Assembly: GCF_024580735.1 (NCBI RefSeq)
Contig: NZ_JANIJX010000003.1
Coordinates: 124,001-188,000 of the forward strand
DNA length: 64,000 nucleotides
Source of the DNA: Brevibacterium moorei
Lineage (GTDB): Bacteria > Actinomycetota > Actinomycetes > Actinomycetales > Brevibacteriaceae
Direction: 5' to 3'
The notes under the pieces are model-generated. The model ran no database searches. It worked only from the letters and a program-made list of their open reading frames with translations, and had not been told where the DNA came from. Every line of letters starts with the position of its first letter. Position 1 is the stretch's first letter. Shown here piece after piece: positions 41,764 through 51,261 of the stretch. The position numbers were made by a program, and so were the translations under genes.

Positions 41764-42378
41764 ATGGCTGGTACATCCACCCAGAACGTCGCCGTTGGAA
41801 AGCCGAATCTCAAGGTTTCCGGCGGCGTCATGTTCGCCCCGCTGGGCACGACCCGGCCCACGTCTCTCGAAGCCGCGATCGACGCGGCGTATGCCTCGCT
41901 GGGGTATGTCTCCGATGACGGTGTCACGGAGACCTCCGAGCGGTCCACCGAAGACATTCGAGCGTGGGGCGGCGACAAGGTCCGCACCGTGCAGACGGAG
42001 TTCGGCACCACTCTGCAGTTCACGCTCATCGAGTCTCTCCGCGCCGAGACGCTGAAGTTCGTCTATGGCGCCGACAACGTCTCCACCGAGGGCGGTGTCA
42101 TCACGGTCAAGCGGAACTCGCAGACCCTGCCGCACGGTCAGCTGCTCATCCCGATGCTCGACGGCACGAACTCGCGCCACCTCGACGCGGGCCTGGCCCA
42201 GGTGACCGAGGTCGGCGACATCTCGTATGTCGACGGGGAGGCAATCGCTTACGAGGTCACCGTCTCGTGCGACCCCGACGACGACGGCAACACCCTCATC
42301 GAGCGCATCGCAGTCGCCCCCGCTGATGGCGGCGGGGAGACCGGTGGCGGCGATGAGGGCGGTGCCACGGGGGAATGA
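41764..42378 (+). CDS. Major tail tube protein
   Basis: 204 residues. NVAVGKPNLKVSGGVMFAPL, YVSDDGVTETSERSTEDIRA and VTVSCDPDDDGNTLIERIA fit the immunoglobulin-like tail tube fold of actinophages. Ends in an acidic glycine tail DEGGATGE nearly identical to the capsid end. Followed by the second hairpin. Confidence 0.88.
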   Translation: MAGTSTQNVAVGKPNLKVSGGVMFAPLGTTRPTSLEAAIDAAYASLGYVSDDGVTETSERSTEDIRAWGGDKVRTVQTEFGTTLQFTLIESLRAETLKFVYGADNVSTEGGVITVKRNSQTLPHGQLLIPMLDGTNSRHLDAGLAQVTEVGDISYVDGEAIAYEVTVSCDPDDDGNTLIERIAVAPADGGGETGGGDEGGATGE

Positions 42379-42380
42379 CC

Positions 42381-42417
42381 GCCCGCTACCGGGCCGAGTA
42401 CTGACCCGGTAGCGGGC
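42381..42417 (+). terminator. Hairpin immediately after the major tail gene stop codon
   Basis: GCCCGCTACCGGG (42381-42393) pairs with CCCGGTAGCGGGC (42405-42417). Together with the flanking 3' coding bases it is homologous to the hairpin after the capsid gene (39705-39749). Again no T run. Confidence 0.75.
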
Positions 42418-42523
42418 TCCACAGATTCCCAGGGCGGCGGAACCCATTCATGCGTAGGCTCGCCGCCGCCCTGGGTCCACACACTTTTTCGAGCCTGCGC
42501 GCACCACACGATAGGAGCCTCGC

Positions 42524-43203
42524 ATGGCAACCGGACGCAAGACGATGAGCCCGAAGCGCAAGGGCGAAAAGCAGTACCCCATGGTGTCCTTCGAGATGCC
42601 CGATTTCGATGGGGAGTTCACGCTGCCGAAGCTGGACACCCTCCCGCTGGGCATCGTCGCAGCCCTCGACACGGGCAGCTTCGGCGAGTTCATCACGTTC
42701 CTGGACAAGCACGCCCCGGACTCGGCGCCCGCGGTCCGGGATATCGCCGGGGAAGAGGTCGAGGTGCTCATGGAGCACTGGTCGACCGCGTCCGGGGTCA
42801 CCGCGGGGAAATAGTCGGCCTGGCCCGACTCATCGACCAGCACAGTCACGCGCTCAACGCCGACCTGCTCAAGCACGGTCTGCGGCTGCGTTGGCTCGAT
42901 GATCCGGACCAGGACTTGACCATGGGCGACCTGCTGGACTTCGTCGAGTACGCCACCCCGGACATGGCGATCGTGCAGGTCACCGTCGATGACCACGAGT
43001 GGTCCATGACGAACCAACTGCTGGCCGCCATGGTCGACCGCCTCAACATGGACGCCTGGGCTCAGGGCGGCGGCAAGGGCCGCAAGCCCAAGCCGATCCC
43101 GCGCCCGGGTGTCGTAGACAAGTCGACGAAGACGTACACGGTCGAAGCACCGTCGACCGTCACTGAGATCGACGCGTGGATTGCCTCCAAACGATCCGCC
43201 TGA
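42524..43203 (+). CDS. Tail assembly chaperones G and G-T (by -1 frameshift)
   Basis: The zero frame (42524-42814, 96 residues) is the G protein, ending VTAGK. The next frame, open from the G end to 43203, gives LARLIDQHSHALNADLLKHG, MGDLLDFVEYATPDMAIVQV and further. A -1 slip on GGGGAAA (42805-42811), just before the G stop, would make a G-T fusion of about 226 residues, as in most siphoviruses. The T part has no proper ribosome site; its only ATG (42916) is internal. Confidence 0.85.
42805..42811 (+). promoter_or_regulatory. Probable -1 ribosomal frameshift site
   Basis: GGGGAAA directly precedes the TAG of the G chaperone. Slippage of the GGG codon back by one base keeps full pairing with GGG and enters the T frame. 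Seen directly: the sequence and frame relation; efficiency cannot be judged. Confidence 0.75.
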
Positions 43204-43227
43204 CCGAACCGTAGAAGGGGAGACCGC

Positions 43228-46200
43228 ATGTCTGTCGAACTGGCGACCGCCTATGTCAGCATCCTCCCCACCACTCGTGGTCTCGGTCAGGCGCTCGTCA
43301 AGGACGTGGTCCCGCAGGCCGCCACCGCAGGGCAGAAGGCCGGCTCGTCGATGGGCGCGTCGATCGCGAAGTGGGCCGGCCGCGCGGCGAAGACCGGCGC
43401 GGTCGCGGCCGGCGCCGTGATCGGTGCGACGCTGATCTCCGGCGTGAAGTCTGCGATCAACCAGCAGACCGCGGAGAAGGTCCTCGGTGGCCTGTACGGG
43501 TCGGCGGACAAGGCCATGGAGACGATGGCGAAGCTGCGCAAGGTCGCGGCCGCCAGCCCGATGGAGTTCGACGCCTATGCCGGTGCCGCCCAGTCCCTGG
43601 CCTATGCCGGGGTCGAAGGTGACAAGGCCGTCGGAATCCTGAAGAACGTCGGCACGGCGATCACCGCGGCCGGCGGCGACACGGACAGCATGGATTCGGC
43701 GTCCTCGGCGATGCTGAAAATGGTGAACAGCGGCGAAGTGCAGCTGGACACGCTCAACATGCTCTCCGAGGCCGGTGTCCCGATTTTCGCGGGCCTGGCA
43801 GAGGCCTCGGGGAAGTCCGCCAAGCAGATCAAGACGGACGTGTCCAAGGGCAAGGTGCAGATCGACCAGGTCATCGACGTCATGGCCAATGCCGCGGGGC
43901 CCACGTGGGAGAAGACCCTCAAGGCCGGCGAAGAGGGCGCGCAGTCGTTCGGCAATCAGTGGAAGATCCTCGTCGACCGGATCAAGGTCGCAGTCGGTGA
44001 GCAGATCATGCCGCTGCTGGAGAAGCTCGCGCCAATGATGAAGCCCATCGGAGACGCGATCATTGCCGGGATCGGCAAGCTCCCGGACATTTTCGACACC
44101 ATCGGCCGTGTCGGTGGGACCACGATCGGCATCCTGAAGGATTGGGCGCCGATGATCCTGGGGATCGCGGGCGCGGTCGCCGCGTGGATCGTCGTGCAGA
44201 AGATCCAGAACGCCCTGTCGTGGGCGGCCTACCTGTGGTCGTCCAAGGACGTCATCCTGGGTGCCGCGCGGATCGCGATCACGAACGGTATCGCAGCAGC
44301 CCAGGCCGGCCTGAACGCGGTCATGTCGGCGAACCCGATCGGGCTGATCATCGCGGGCATCGTCCTGCTGATCGCCGCGTTCGTCATGATGTACAAGAAG
44401 GTCGGCTGGTTCCGCGATTTCATCAACGCGGTCTGGAACGGCATCAAGGTCGCGGCGAAGGCCGTGGCCGACTGGTTCATGACGTACGTCGTGCCGGTCC
44501 TGGCGGCCGTCTGGGACGGTATCGCAGCCGGTGCGATGTGGCTGTGGAACAACGCCCTGAAGCCCGCGTGGGACGGGATCAAGACCGCGGTCGCCGCGGT
44601 CGTCGACTGGTTCTCCACGAACGTCGCCCCAGTCCTGCAGGCCGTCTGGGACGGTATCGCGACCGGTGCGATGTGGCTGTGGAACAATGCGCTGAAGCCC
44701 GCGTGGGACGGGATCAAGACCGCCGTGGCCGCGGTCGTCGGCTGGTTCTCCACCTATGTCGCCCCGGTTATCCAGGGCACCATCACGGTGCTCGGCGCGA
44801 TCTTCCAGTGGCTCTACACGTACATCATCAAGCCCGTATTCACCGGCATCAAGATCTACATCACCGTGTGGTGGACGATCATCAAGGCGATCTTCACCGC
44901 GGTCGTCTGGTTCATCAAGACTGTCCTGGCGCCGATCTTCACGTTCCTGTGGGGTGTAGTCCAGGTCGCATTCAACCTGATCAAGGTCGCCATTCAGGTG
45001 GCCTGGGGCATCATCAAGATCATCTTCGCCGCGATCAAGATGTTCATCCAGAACGTCCTGGCGCCGGCGTTCACGTGGTTCTACAACTCCGTGATCCTGC
45101 CCGTGTGGAATGGCATCAAGGTCGCCATTCAGGTGGCCTGGGCAGTTATCAAGGTCATTCTCGTCGCGATCAAGGCGTTCATCCAGAACGTCCTGGCGCC
45201 GACGTTCACCTGGTTCCGTGATTCCGTGATCAAGCCCGTGTGGAATGGGGTCAAGGCGGCGATCCAGGCTGTCTGGAATTTCATCAAGAACTACGTCTTC
45301 ACGCCGATCAAGGCGTTCATCCAGAACGTCCTCGCGCCGGCGTTCACGTGGTTCTACAACTCGGTGATAAAGCCGGTCTGGAACGGCATCAAAGCCGCGA
45401 TCCAGGCGGCGTGGACGTTCATCAAAACGTACATTTTCACGCCGATGAAGAACTTCGTCCACAACACGCTGGGGCCCGCGTTCACCTGGTTCCGCGACAC
45501 CGTCACCCACGTGTGGAACACGATCCGGGGCAACCTGGAAAAGGTCTGGACCAAGATCCGGGTCTACGTGTTCACACCCCTGCAGAAGTTCATCATGAAG
45601 ACCCTGCCGGACGCGTTCAAGCATGGCAAGGACGCGATCGGGCGGGCCTGGGACAAGCTCCAGGACGTCGCGAAGAAGCCGGTCCAGTTCGTCGTAGACA
45701 CCGTCATCAACAAGGGTGTCATCGACAACTTCAACAAGATCGCGTCGTTCTTCAAGGTCAAGGAGATCCCACACGTCTCCCTGCCGAAGGGCTTCCGCAC
45801 TGGTGGCCACATCTCGGGCCCGGGGTCCGGCACCTCGGATTCCATCCCGGCGTGGCTCTCCGATGGTGAGTTCGTCGTCAACGCGCGCGCCACCCGCCGC
45901 TACCTCCCCCTGCTCCACGCGATCAACGGGGAAAAGGGCGCCGGCTACCGCCAGATGATGAAGGTCGCCGCTCGCCGTGGCCTCCGCGGCATGCACGACT
46001 ACCTCGAATACGGGGGCGAGAAGCTCTCCGCATTCAAGAAGGGCGGTTCGGTCGGCAAGACCGACTCCTCGCCCATGATCCTCAAGGCCCAGCAGTGGGC
46101 CAAGAGCCAGGTCGGCAAGCCCTACATTTGGGGCGGCGTCGGCCCCGCCGGCTACGACTGCTCCGGTTTCATGTCCGCCATCACGAACGTCCTGACCGGC

Positions 46201-47220
46201 CGCAGCCCGTATCACCGGCTGTTTGCCACGTCGTCGTTCGCAGGCGGCCACGGCGCCGGCGGCTTCAAACCCGGCCTCAAGAGCGCATTCTCGATCGGCG
46301 TGCACCAGGGCAGCCCAGGCCACACCGCCGGCACCCTCGCCGGCATGAACGTCGAATCCTACGGCCACCACGGCCCCGCCACAGGATCCGGCGCTCGCGG
46401 TGCGACGGACCGGCTGTTCAATCAGCATTTCTATCTGCCGCAGGCCGGTGGTCAGTTCATCGGCGGTGGTGGGGGAGGCGTCGACATTATGTCGATGCTC
46501 AACCCGTTCACTGTGCTGAACAAGCTGATCGACAAGGTGCCCGGGGCCGGTGGGTTCACCGACCTGATGAAGGGTGCCGCGAAGAAGGCGATCTCCTGGC
46601 CGGTCGAGTTCATCAAGAAGAAGGCCGCCACGCTGATCGACGTCGGTGGTCAGGTGGTGGACTCGCTGGCCACGGGCGCGGCCAAGGCGCAGGTCCGCTC
46701 TGTCGCAGCCCTGTATGGCTGGGGCAGTGGGGCGCAGTGGGACGCGATCGACTGGCTGGTCTCGCACGAGTCCTCCTGGAATCAGAATTCCGCGAACCCG
46801 ACCACCTCGGCGCGGGGCCTGTTCCAGAAGATGACCAGCATGCACGGCCCGGTGGAGAAGACCGCGGCCGGGCAGGCCGGCTGGGGTCTGAAGTACATCA
46901 AATCCCGGTACGGCACGCCGACGGCCGCCAAGGCGTTCTGGCAGGGCCACAACTACTACCGGCACGGTGGCCTCGTCCCGAAGCTCTACGACCAGGGCGG
47001 GGTCCTCGAACCGGGCGTGTCCCTGGTGGCGAACAAGACGCGCCGGCCGGAGTACATTCTGCCGGCCGACGTGACCGACCAACTGCTGGCCGGCGCCGGG
47101 ACGCAGTCGTCGACGTCGATGCTCGCCGGGCACCTCACGGTGCAGGCCGTCGACCTCGATGCCGCGTTCCGGAAGCTCGACACCGAACGCCGCAAGCGTG
47201 AGGCGTTGGCGCTCATCTAG
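43228..47220 (+). CDS. Tape measure protein with NlpC/P60 and lytic transglycosylase domains
   Basis: 1,330 residues, the longest gene. N-terminal SGVKSAINQQTAEKVLGGLY and the phage tape-measure domain up to about 300, hydrophobic helices at 310-395, then Trp-rich repeats (WNGIK, APAFTWF) to about 850. Residues about 950-1060 are an NlpC/P60-like peptidase (Cys in YDCSGF, His in PGHTAG). About 1160-1260 is an SLT-type transglycosylase (Glu in SHESSWN; ARGLFQKM). It sets tail length and locally opens the cell wall at injection. Confidence 0.93.
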   Translation: MSVELATAYVSILPTTRGLGQALVKDVVPQAATAGQKAGSSMGASIAKWAGRAAKTGAVAAGAVIGATLISGVKSAINQQTAEKVLGGLYGSADKAMETMAKLRKVAAASPMEFDAYAGAAQSLAYAGVEGDKAVGILKNVGTAITAAGGDTDSMDSASSAMLKMVNSGEVQLDTLNMLSEAGVPIFAGLAEASGKSAKQIKTDVSKGKVQIDQVIDVMANAAGPTWEKTLKAGEEGAQSFGNQWKILVDRIKVAVGEQIMPLLEKLAPMMKPIGDAIIAGIGKLPDIFDTIGRVGGTTIGILKDWAPMILGIAGAVAAWIVVQKIQNALSWAAYLWSSKDVILGAARIAITNGIAAAQAGLNAVMSANPIGLIIAGIVLLIAAFVMMYKKVGWFRDFINAVWNGIKVAAKAVADWFMTYVVPVLAAVWDGIAAGAMWLWNNALKPAWDGIKTAVAAVVDWFSTNVAPVLQAVWDGIATGAMWLWNNALKPAWDGIKTAVAAVVGWFSTYVAPVIQGTITVLGAIFQWLYTYIIKPVFTGIKIYITVWWTIIKAIFTAVVWFIKTVLAPIFTFLWGVVQVAFNLIKVAIQVAWGIIKIIFAAIKMFIQNVLAPAFTWFYNSVILPVWNGIKVAIQVAWAVIKVILVAIKAFIQNVLAPTFTWFRDSVIKPVWNGVKAAIQAVWNFIKNYVFTPIKAFIQNVLAPAFTWFYNSVIKPVWNGIKAAIQAAWTFIKTYIFTPMKNFVHNTLGPAFTWFRDTVTHVWNTIRGNLEKVWTKIRVYVFTPLQKFIMKTLPDAFKHGKDAIGRAWDKLQDVAKKPVQFVVDTVINKGVIDNFNKIASFFKVKEIPHVSLPKGFRTGGHISGPGSGTSDSIPAWLSDGEFVVNARATRRYLPLLHAINGEKGAGYRQMMKVAARRGLRGMHDYLEYGGEKLSAFKKGGSVGKTDSSPMILKAQQWAKSQVGKPYIWGGVGPAGYDCSGFMSAITNVLTGRSPYHRLFATSSFAGGHGAGGFKPGLKSAFSIGVHQGSPGHTAGTLAGMNVESYGHHGPATGSGARGATDRLFNQHFYLPQAGGQFIGGGGGGVDIMSMLNPFTVLNKLIDKVPGAGGFTDLMKGAAKKAISWPVEFIKKKAATLIDVGGQVVDSLATGAAKAQVRSVAALYGWGSGAQWDAIDWLVSHESSWNQNSANPTTSARGLFQKMTSMHGPVEKTAAGQAGWGLKYIKSRYGTPTAAKAFWQGHNYYRHGGLVPKLYDQGGVLEPGVSLVANKTRRPEYILPADVTDQLLAGAGTQSSTSMLAGHLTVQAVDLDAAFRKLDTERRKREALALI
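44506..44775 (+). repeat. Tandem 135-bp repeat in the tape measure gene
   Basis: Two adjacent copies (44506-44640 and 44641-44775) encode the same 45-residue unit with AVWDGIA-x-GAMWLWNNALKP and AWDGIKTAVAAVV. Gain or loss of a unit would change tail length by a fixed step without breaking the frame. Confidence 0.9.
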
Positions 47221-47236
47221 AGGAGAGGACGAACCC

Positions 47237-48724
47237 GTGATTCCCAAGCCGATCGTGTCCCTGCATGGCAGTGGGGAGTCCGTGACTCTCGACCCGCGGG
47301 CCGGGGACTTCGTGCTCATGCAGGGCTCGACTGGCCTGGGGTGGGGGCCGCAGGAGTTGACGACGGCGGCTCTGCCCGGTGGTGGGTCGGTGCTGCGGCA
47401 TCGGCGTACCGCCGAGGCTGACGTCGTCGTGCCGTTCCTCCTGTCGGATCGGGACTACTATGTGCGCCGGGATCACCGCCGCCGCCTCGAGCGTCTCTTC
47501 GATGATCGGGTGGAGATCCGGGTGACGCACCCGGACGGCTTGGTCCGCTCCCGCTACGGCTACTACGCTGACGGTCTGCAGGGCGCCTATGGGTCGGGGG
47601 AGGACTCGCACGACGGGCAGAAGCTTTCGCTGACGATCCGGTGTGTGGACCCGTGGTGGTATGGCGCCGCCCGGGGCGAGCGGTTCCAGGTCAAAACCCG
47701 GCGGAAGCCGTTCATTACGGGTGTTTCCGGCGATGCTGTGCGAATCAACCGGCAGCCCAACGGCGGTTTCGAGCATGCGACTGCCGATCCGTGGACGTTC
47801 GGTGGTGCGGATGCTCAGGCGTGGGCCTACGACTCGGCCGAGCACGTCTCGGGCTCCCGCTCTGTCCGGGTGACGTCGGCGGAGGGTTCCGGTACCCCGC
47901 ATATCCTCACGCCCCAGGCCTCCAGTGGTGGGCTCGCCGGCTTTGGGATCCCCGCATATGGCCTGCAGGTCAAAGCGTCGGCGGGGATCACGCACCTGCG
48001 CATGCAGATCTGGCATCTCAGCACGTCCACGCCGCCTGTATGGCGGCCGATCGGCCCGAACCCGACGTTCAAAGCGTCCACGGACTGGCAGCGCCTCGAC
48101 ATCGCCGCACTCACGAATCCCGGCGGCGGGCAGCTCGCCTTGCAGGTCCAGGCGCTCCGCTCGGTCGGCGGGCAGCTGCGGGACGTGCCGGCGGGGGAGT
48201 CGTTCTGGATCGACGAGGTTATCGAAGAGGCCACCGGCCGCGCCGGCGCATTCTTCGACGGCGACACGACCGCCCCGGGCAGGGCGTACACGTGGGTCTC
48301 CGGGCCGGGCTCGACTGCGCAGGAAGAGGCGAAGTCCCAGACAGGTGCCCTGCCGTTCTTCCCGATCCGCCTGTCCGGCTCCACCGTCCAGGGAACCTAC
48401 CGGATGACCGTCGCCGGCGACCTGCCCGCCTATGGCGTCGCCACGGTCACCGGGCCGGGCCGGGACGTGACGATCACGAACCAGGCCACCGGCGAGCAGA
48501 TCTTGATCGCCGGTGACATCACCGATCCGATCATCATCGACTCCCGCCCGGGATCCTACGACGTCACCTCGCAGGGCCAGGACATCTGGGACCGCGTCAC
48601 CGGGGAACCCTCCATCCTCGTCATGAACCCCGGCCAGGTGGAGTTCTCGATCGCCATGGTCGACGCCACTGCCGCCTCGACCGTGGAGATCACCTATCAG
48701 GAGACATGGAAGGCAGGCATGTGA
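47237..48724 (+). CDS. Distal tail / minor tail protein with carbohydrate-binding-like insert
   Basis: 495 residues from GTG 47237 (AGGAGAGGA upstream). The N-terminal about 150 residues (GRRTAEADVVVPFLL region; DRDYYVRRDHRRRLERLF; LSLTIRCVDPWWYG) follow the distal-tail pattern. About 170-360 is a jelly-roll resembling a carbohydrate-binding module (NGGFEHATADPWTFGG; GSRSVRVTSAEGSG; ESFWIDEVIEEATG). It probably caps the tube and may touch host glycans. Last base overlaps the next ATG. Confidence 0.75.
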   Translation: MIPKPIVSLHGSGESVTLDPRAGDFVLMQGSTGLGWGPQELTTAALPGGGSVLRHRRTAEADVVVPFLLSDRDYYVRRDHRRRLERLFDDRVEIRVTHPDGLVRSRYGYYADGLQGAYGSGEDSHDGQKLSLTIRCVDPWWYGAARGERFQVKTRRKPFITGVSGDAVRINRQPNGGFEHATADPWTFGGADAQAWAYDSAEHVSGSRSVRVTSAEGSGTPHILTPQASSGGLAGFGIPAYGLQVKASAGITHLRMQIWHLSTSTPPVWRPIGPNPTFKASTDWQRLDIAALTNPGGGQLALQVQALRSVGGQLRDVPAGESFWIDEVIEEATGRAGAFFDGDTTAPGRAYTWVSGPGSTAQEEAKSQTGALPFFPIRLSGSTVQGTYRMTVAGDLPAYGVATVTGPGRDVTITNQATGEQILIAGDITDPIIIDSRPGSYDVTSQGQDIWDRVTGEPSILVMNPGQVEFSIAMVDATAASTVEITYQETWKAGM

Positions 48725-49830
48725 TGACCATGCAGGTGCGCATGTACGACCCGGGACTGACCCCGCGCGGCATCCTGCCCGTCCTCGGCGGCTCCGCTGT
48801 CCTGCGCAACTCCAACGTGAGCACGTTCTCCCTGAACGTCCACACTGAGAACCCGATCGCAGCCCGGTTCACCACCGGCTGGCACATCGCACTCGAAGAC
48901 GACAGCACCCAACTGCTCACCGGCCAGCCCGACAAGATCTCCGTGACCAGTCAGAACGGCGTCCACGACCTGGTCATCTCCGGCCAATCGCACCTGCGCT
49001 GGGTCCGCGACATGATCACCCTGCCCACACCCTCCCGCCCCGTCGACCAGCAGACCGACACCGCCAACTACAAGGTCAAGGGCACGGCCGGGCAGGTCAT
49101 CTACGACATGCTCCGCACCCACATAGGCCAGACCGCCCGGGACGAGAACCGCCGCCCCATCACCATCACCCGCGGCCCCGACGGCGCCCAAACCCTCGTC
49201 GACTCCCGCTTCCAGAACCTCCTCGACGAAACCCGCGCGATCCTCGGCACCCTCCGCCTGACCACCTGGATGGAGGGCAGCCAGATCCACGCCGGCGCGA
49301 TCGCCACCCGCAACCTCACCCGCTCCGTCCGCCTCTCCGAAGCCTCCGCCGGACTCACCGGGTACACGTACGAACTCGAAGCACCCACAGTCACCCGCGT
49401 CCTCGTCGCCGGCCAAGGCGTCGGTGCCGCCCGCACGATGAAACTCCACACCGGCAACCCGAACGAGTGGGGCGTCAACGTCCTCCAATTCCAAGACCGC
49501 CGTGACACTGACGATGCCGACGAGCTCGAAAAAGCTGGCACCGACACCCTCACCGAAGGCCAGGAGAAAGCCTCCATCACCCTGGAAACCACCGACACCA
49601 TCGGAAAACGCTTCGCCCGCGATTTCGACCTCGGCGACACCGTCACCGTCACCCTCGCCACCGGCGTCCAAATCCAAGACATCGTCCAAACCGCCGACAT
49701 CACCTGGGACGAAAAAGGCCGCCAAGTGAAACTCCAGATCGGGCCCACCCAAGAAGACCTCGACGCCCCCGCCTGGGTCAAACGAGTCCACAAACTCCGC
49801 ACCGACCTCCGACGACTCCAAACCGTCTAA
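48724..49830 (+). CDS. Tail protein of the ReqiPepy6 Gp37-like family
   Basis: 368 residues. LRNSNVSTFSLNVHTENP, TGWHIALEDDSTQLLTGQ, and DFDLGDTVTVTLATGVQIQD are typical of Siphovirus Gp37-like tail proteins of actinobacteria, likely the hub-like baseplate component. Starts in a 1-bp overlap with the distal-tail gene. Confidence 0.8.
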   Translation: MTMQVRMYDPGLTPRGILPVLGGSAVLRNSNVSTFSLNVHTENPIAARFTTGWHIALEDDSTQLLTGQPDKISVTSQNGVHDLVISGQSHLRWVRDMITLPTPSRPVDQQTDTANYKVKGTAGQVIYDMLRTHIGQTARDENRRPITITRGPDGAQTLVDSRFQNLLDETRAILGTLRLTTWMEGSQIHAGAIATRNLTRSVRLSEASAGLTGYTYELEAPTVTRVLVAGQGVGAARTMKLHTGNPNEWGVNVLQFQDRRDTDDADELEKAGTDTLTEGQEKASITLETTDTIGKRFARDFDLGDTVTVTLATGVQIQDIVQTADITWDEKGRQVKLQIGPTQEDLDAPAWVKRVHKLRTDLRRLQTV

Positions 49831-49850
49831 CACACCACACACGACACCCC

Positions 49851-49894
49851 CAGCCCCGCCAGCACCACACCATGTGGCGCTCGCGGGGCTGTTT
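49851..49894 (+). terminator. Hairpin with short T run after the Gp37-like gene
   Basis: CAGCCCCGC pairs with GCGGGGCTG around a loop that itself pairs (CCACA/TGTGG), followed by TTT. It lies in the 81-bp gap before the fibre gene. Moderate terminator or processing site. Confidence 0.65.
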
Positions 49895-49911
49895 GATGGA
49901 AGGGACCCCTG

Positions 49912-50976
49912 ATGGCTGATCCGACAGCATATGACCTCGTCCAGGATGACCGCCTGACAGATCTGGAAACCCTCGTCACGCCGCAGCCGAAGCCTCCAGC
50001 AGGCACCGAATACAGCTTCCCGGTGGTGGGGCAGGACATTACGGATGCCGAGTACCGGCAGATGATGATGGCCCAGGGTAATGGTGTCTTGGACCAGGGT
50101 GGGCAGCCCTACTGGTTGCGCAACCTCGACAACGCCACCGACACTGCACAGATCACCGTGTCGAAAACTGCGGAGGACGCCAAAGCGGTCATAGGCGGGT
50201 TCTTCCACCGTCTCACAGCTGACAAGACGATCAGCCTCCCTCCCGTCACCAAAGCCACCACTTACTATGTCTGTCTCACCTACGATCCGCAGCAGGCAAC
50301 CAACCCCGCCGGGCCCATCACCCTCCAGGTGTACGCGGGCACACCACCGACCACACAGGGCAAAATCCACATCACCCTCTGGCGCGTCCCCCGCAACCCC
50401 AACCAACTCCTCGCCGCCACCACCCCGCAGCGAGTCCGCCCGAAGATCGCCCCGACCATCACCGTGGACCACTTCGTGGACCTCCCCGACCCCTCCACTG
50501 TCCTCTGGGGCACACGGGCCTCCGTCACCAACGAGCCACCCGAACGCGAATACCGGGCCTGGGGATCATCGGAAGAAACCGGTGCACCGGAAACATGGAA
50601 GCGCGTCGGCGGTACTTGGCATGAACGAGCCGACACCGCCTCCTATAAATGGCCTGGGCACGGGCACCGGGCGGCCTACAAGACGGAAAACGGGCGCGTC
50701 TACCTCCGTGGCAGGGTCACCCGCGCAGACGCTACAACGTTCAACCCCAATGTGGACGGCGGGGACGGTTTCAATGTCCTGCAGCTGCCCGATGACATGG
50801 CGCCGGCGGCGGAAGAGCGGTTCATCGTCACTGGGGGATTCTCCCAAGCGACGGTCCCTTTCGGTGCACTCCACGTCAAAGCTGACGGATCATGCCGACT
50901 ATTCGTCAGCAACAACATCATGACGTGGGTGGACCTAGCCGGGATCAGCTTCGACCACAAGAGTTCAGAATCATGA
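49912..50976 (+). CDS. Putative tail fibre / receptor-binding protein
   Basis: 354 residues. N-terminal attachment-like segment (AYDLVQDDRLTDLETLVTP), a middle beta domain (TTYYVCLTYDPQQATNPAGP; LQVYAG; KIHITLWRVPR) of a kind common in actinophage baseplate proteins, and a C-terminal beta-rich tip (VYLRGRVTRADATTF; VDLAGISF). Call rests on place and composition. GGAAGGGA before the ATG. Confidence 0.6.
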   Translation: MADPTAYDLVQDDRLTDLETLVTPQPKPPAGTEYSFPVVGQDITDAEYRQMMMAQGNGVLDQGGQPYWLRNLDNATDTAQITVSKTAEDAKAVIGGFFHRLTADKTISLPPVTKATTYYVCLTYDPQQATNPAGPITLQVYAGTPPTTQGKIHITLWRVPRNPNQLLAATTPQRVRPKIAPTITVDHFVDLPDPSTVLWGTRASVTNEPPEREYRAWGSSEETGAPETWKRVGGTWHERADTASYKWPGHGHRAAYKTENGRVYLRGRVTRADATTFNPNVDGGDGFNVLQLPDDMAPAAEERFIVTGGFSQATVPFGALHVKADGSCRLFVSNNIMTWVDLAGISFDHKSSES

Positions 50977-51033
50977 CCTCGGCTGAAGACATCGGCCCTT
51001 GTATCTGAGAGGACACGGAAAGGAGCCGCGCGT

Positions 51034-51261
51034 GTGGATGACATCATGCAACTCCTCAAGTCCCTCGGCGGGCCAGCAGGTCTGGTCGGCGGGGTCGTCT
51101 GGGTCTTCCTGTACTTCCGCAAGACGGATCGGGAGCTGCGTGACGAACAGCGTGCCGACAACGACTCGCTGCGCAAGGAGCGCGACGAGCTCATTGAGCG
51201 GATCCGCCAGCTCAATGACGATAACGAGCACCTGCGCAACCAGCTTCGGGAGCGGCCATGA
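51034..51261 (+). CDS. Small membrane protein with coiled coil
   Basis: 75 residues from GTG 51034 (AAAGGAG upstream). One membrane helix ([14 protein letters not shown]) then a charged coiled coil ([20 protein letters not shown]). In siphoviruses such proteins sit with the lysis genes; a spanin/holin-accessory role is possible. Overlaps the next gene by 4 bp. Confidence 0.7.
   Translation: MDDIMQLLKSLGGPAGLVGGVVWVFLYFRKTDRELRDEQRADNDSLRKERDELIERIRQLNDDNEHLRNQLRERP

Noticed and set aside
42448..47319. 1,623-residue leftward frame opposite the tape measure gene
   Set aside because: His/Asp/Arg-rich shadow of GC-rich codons with no motif; the opposite strand has the tape measure gene.
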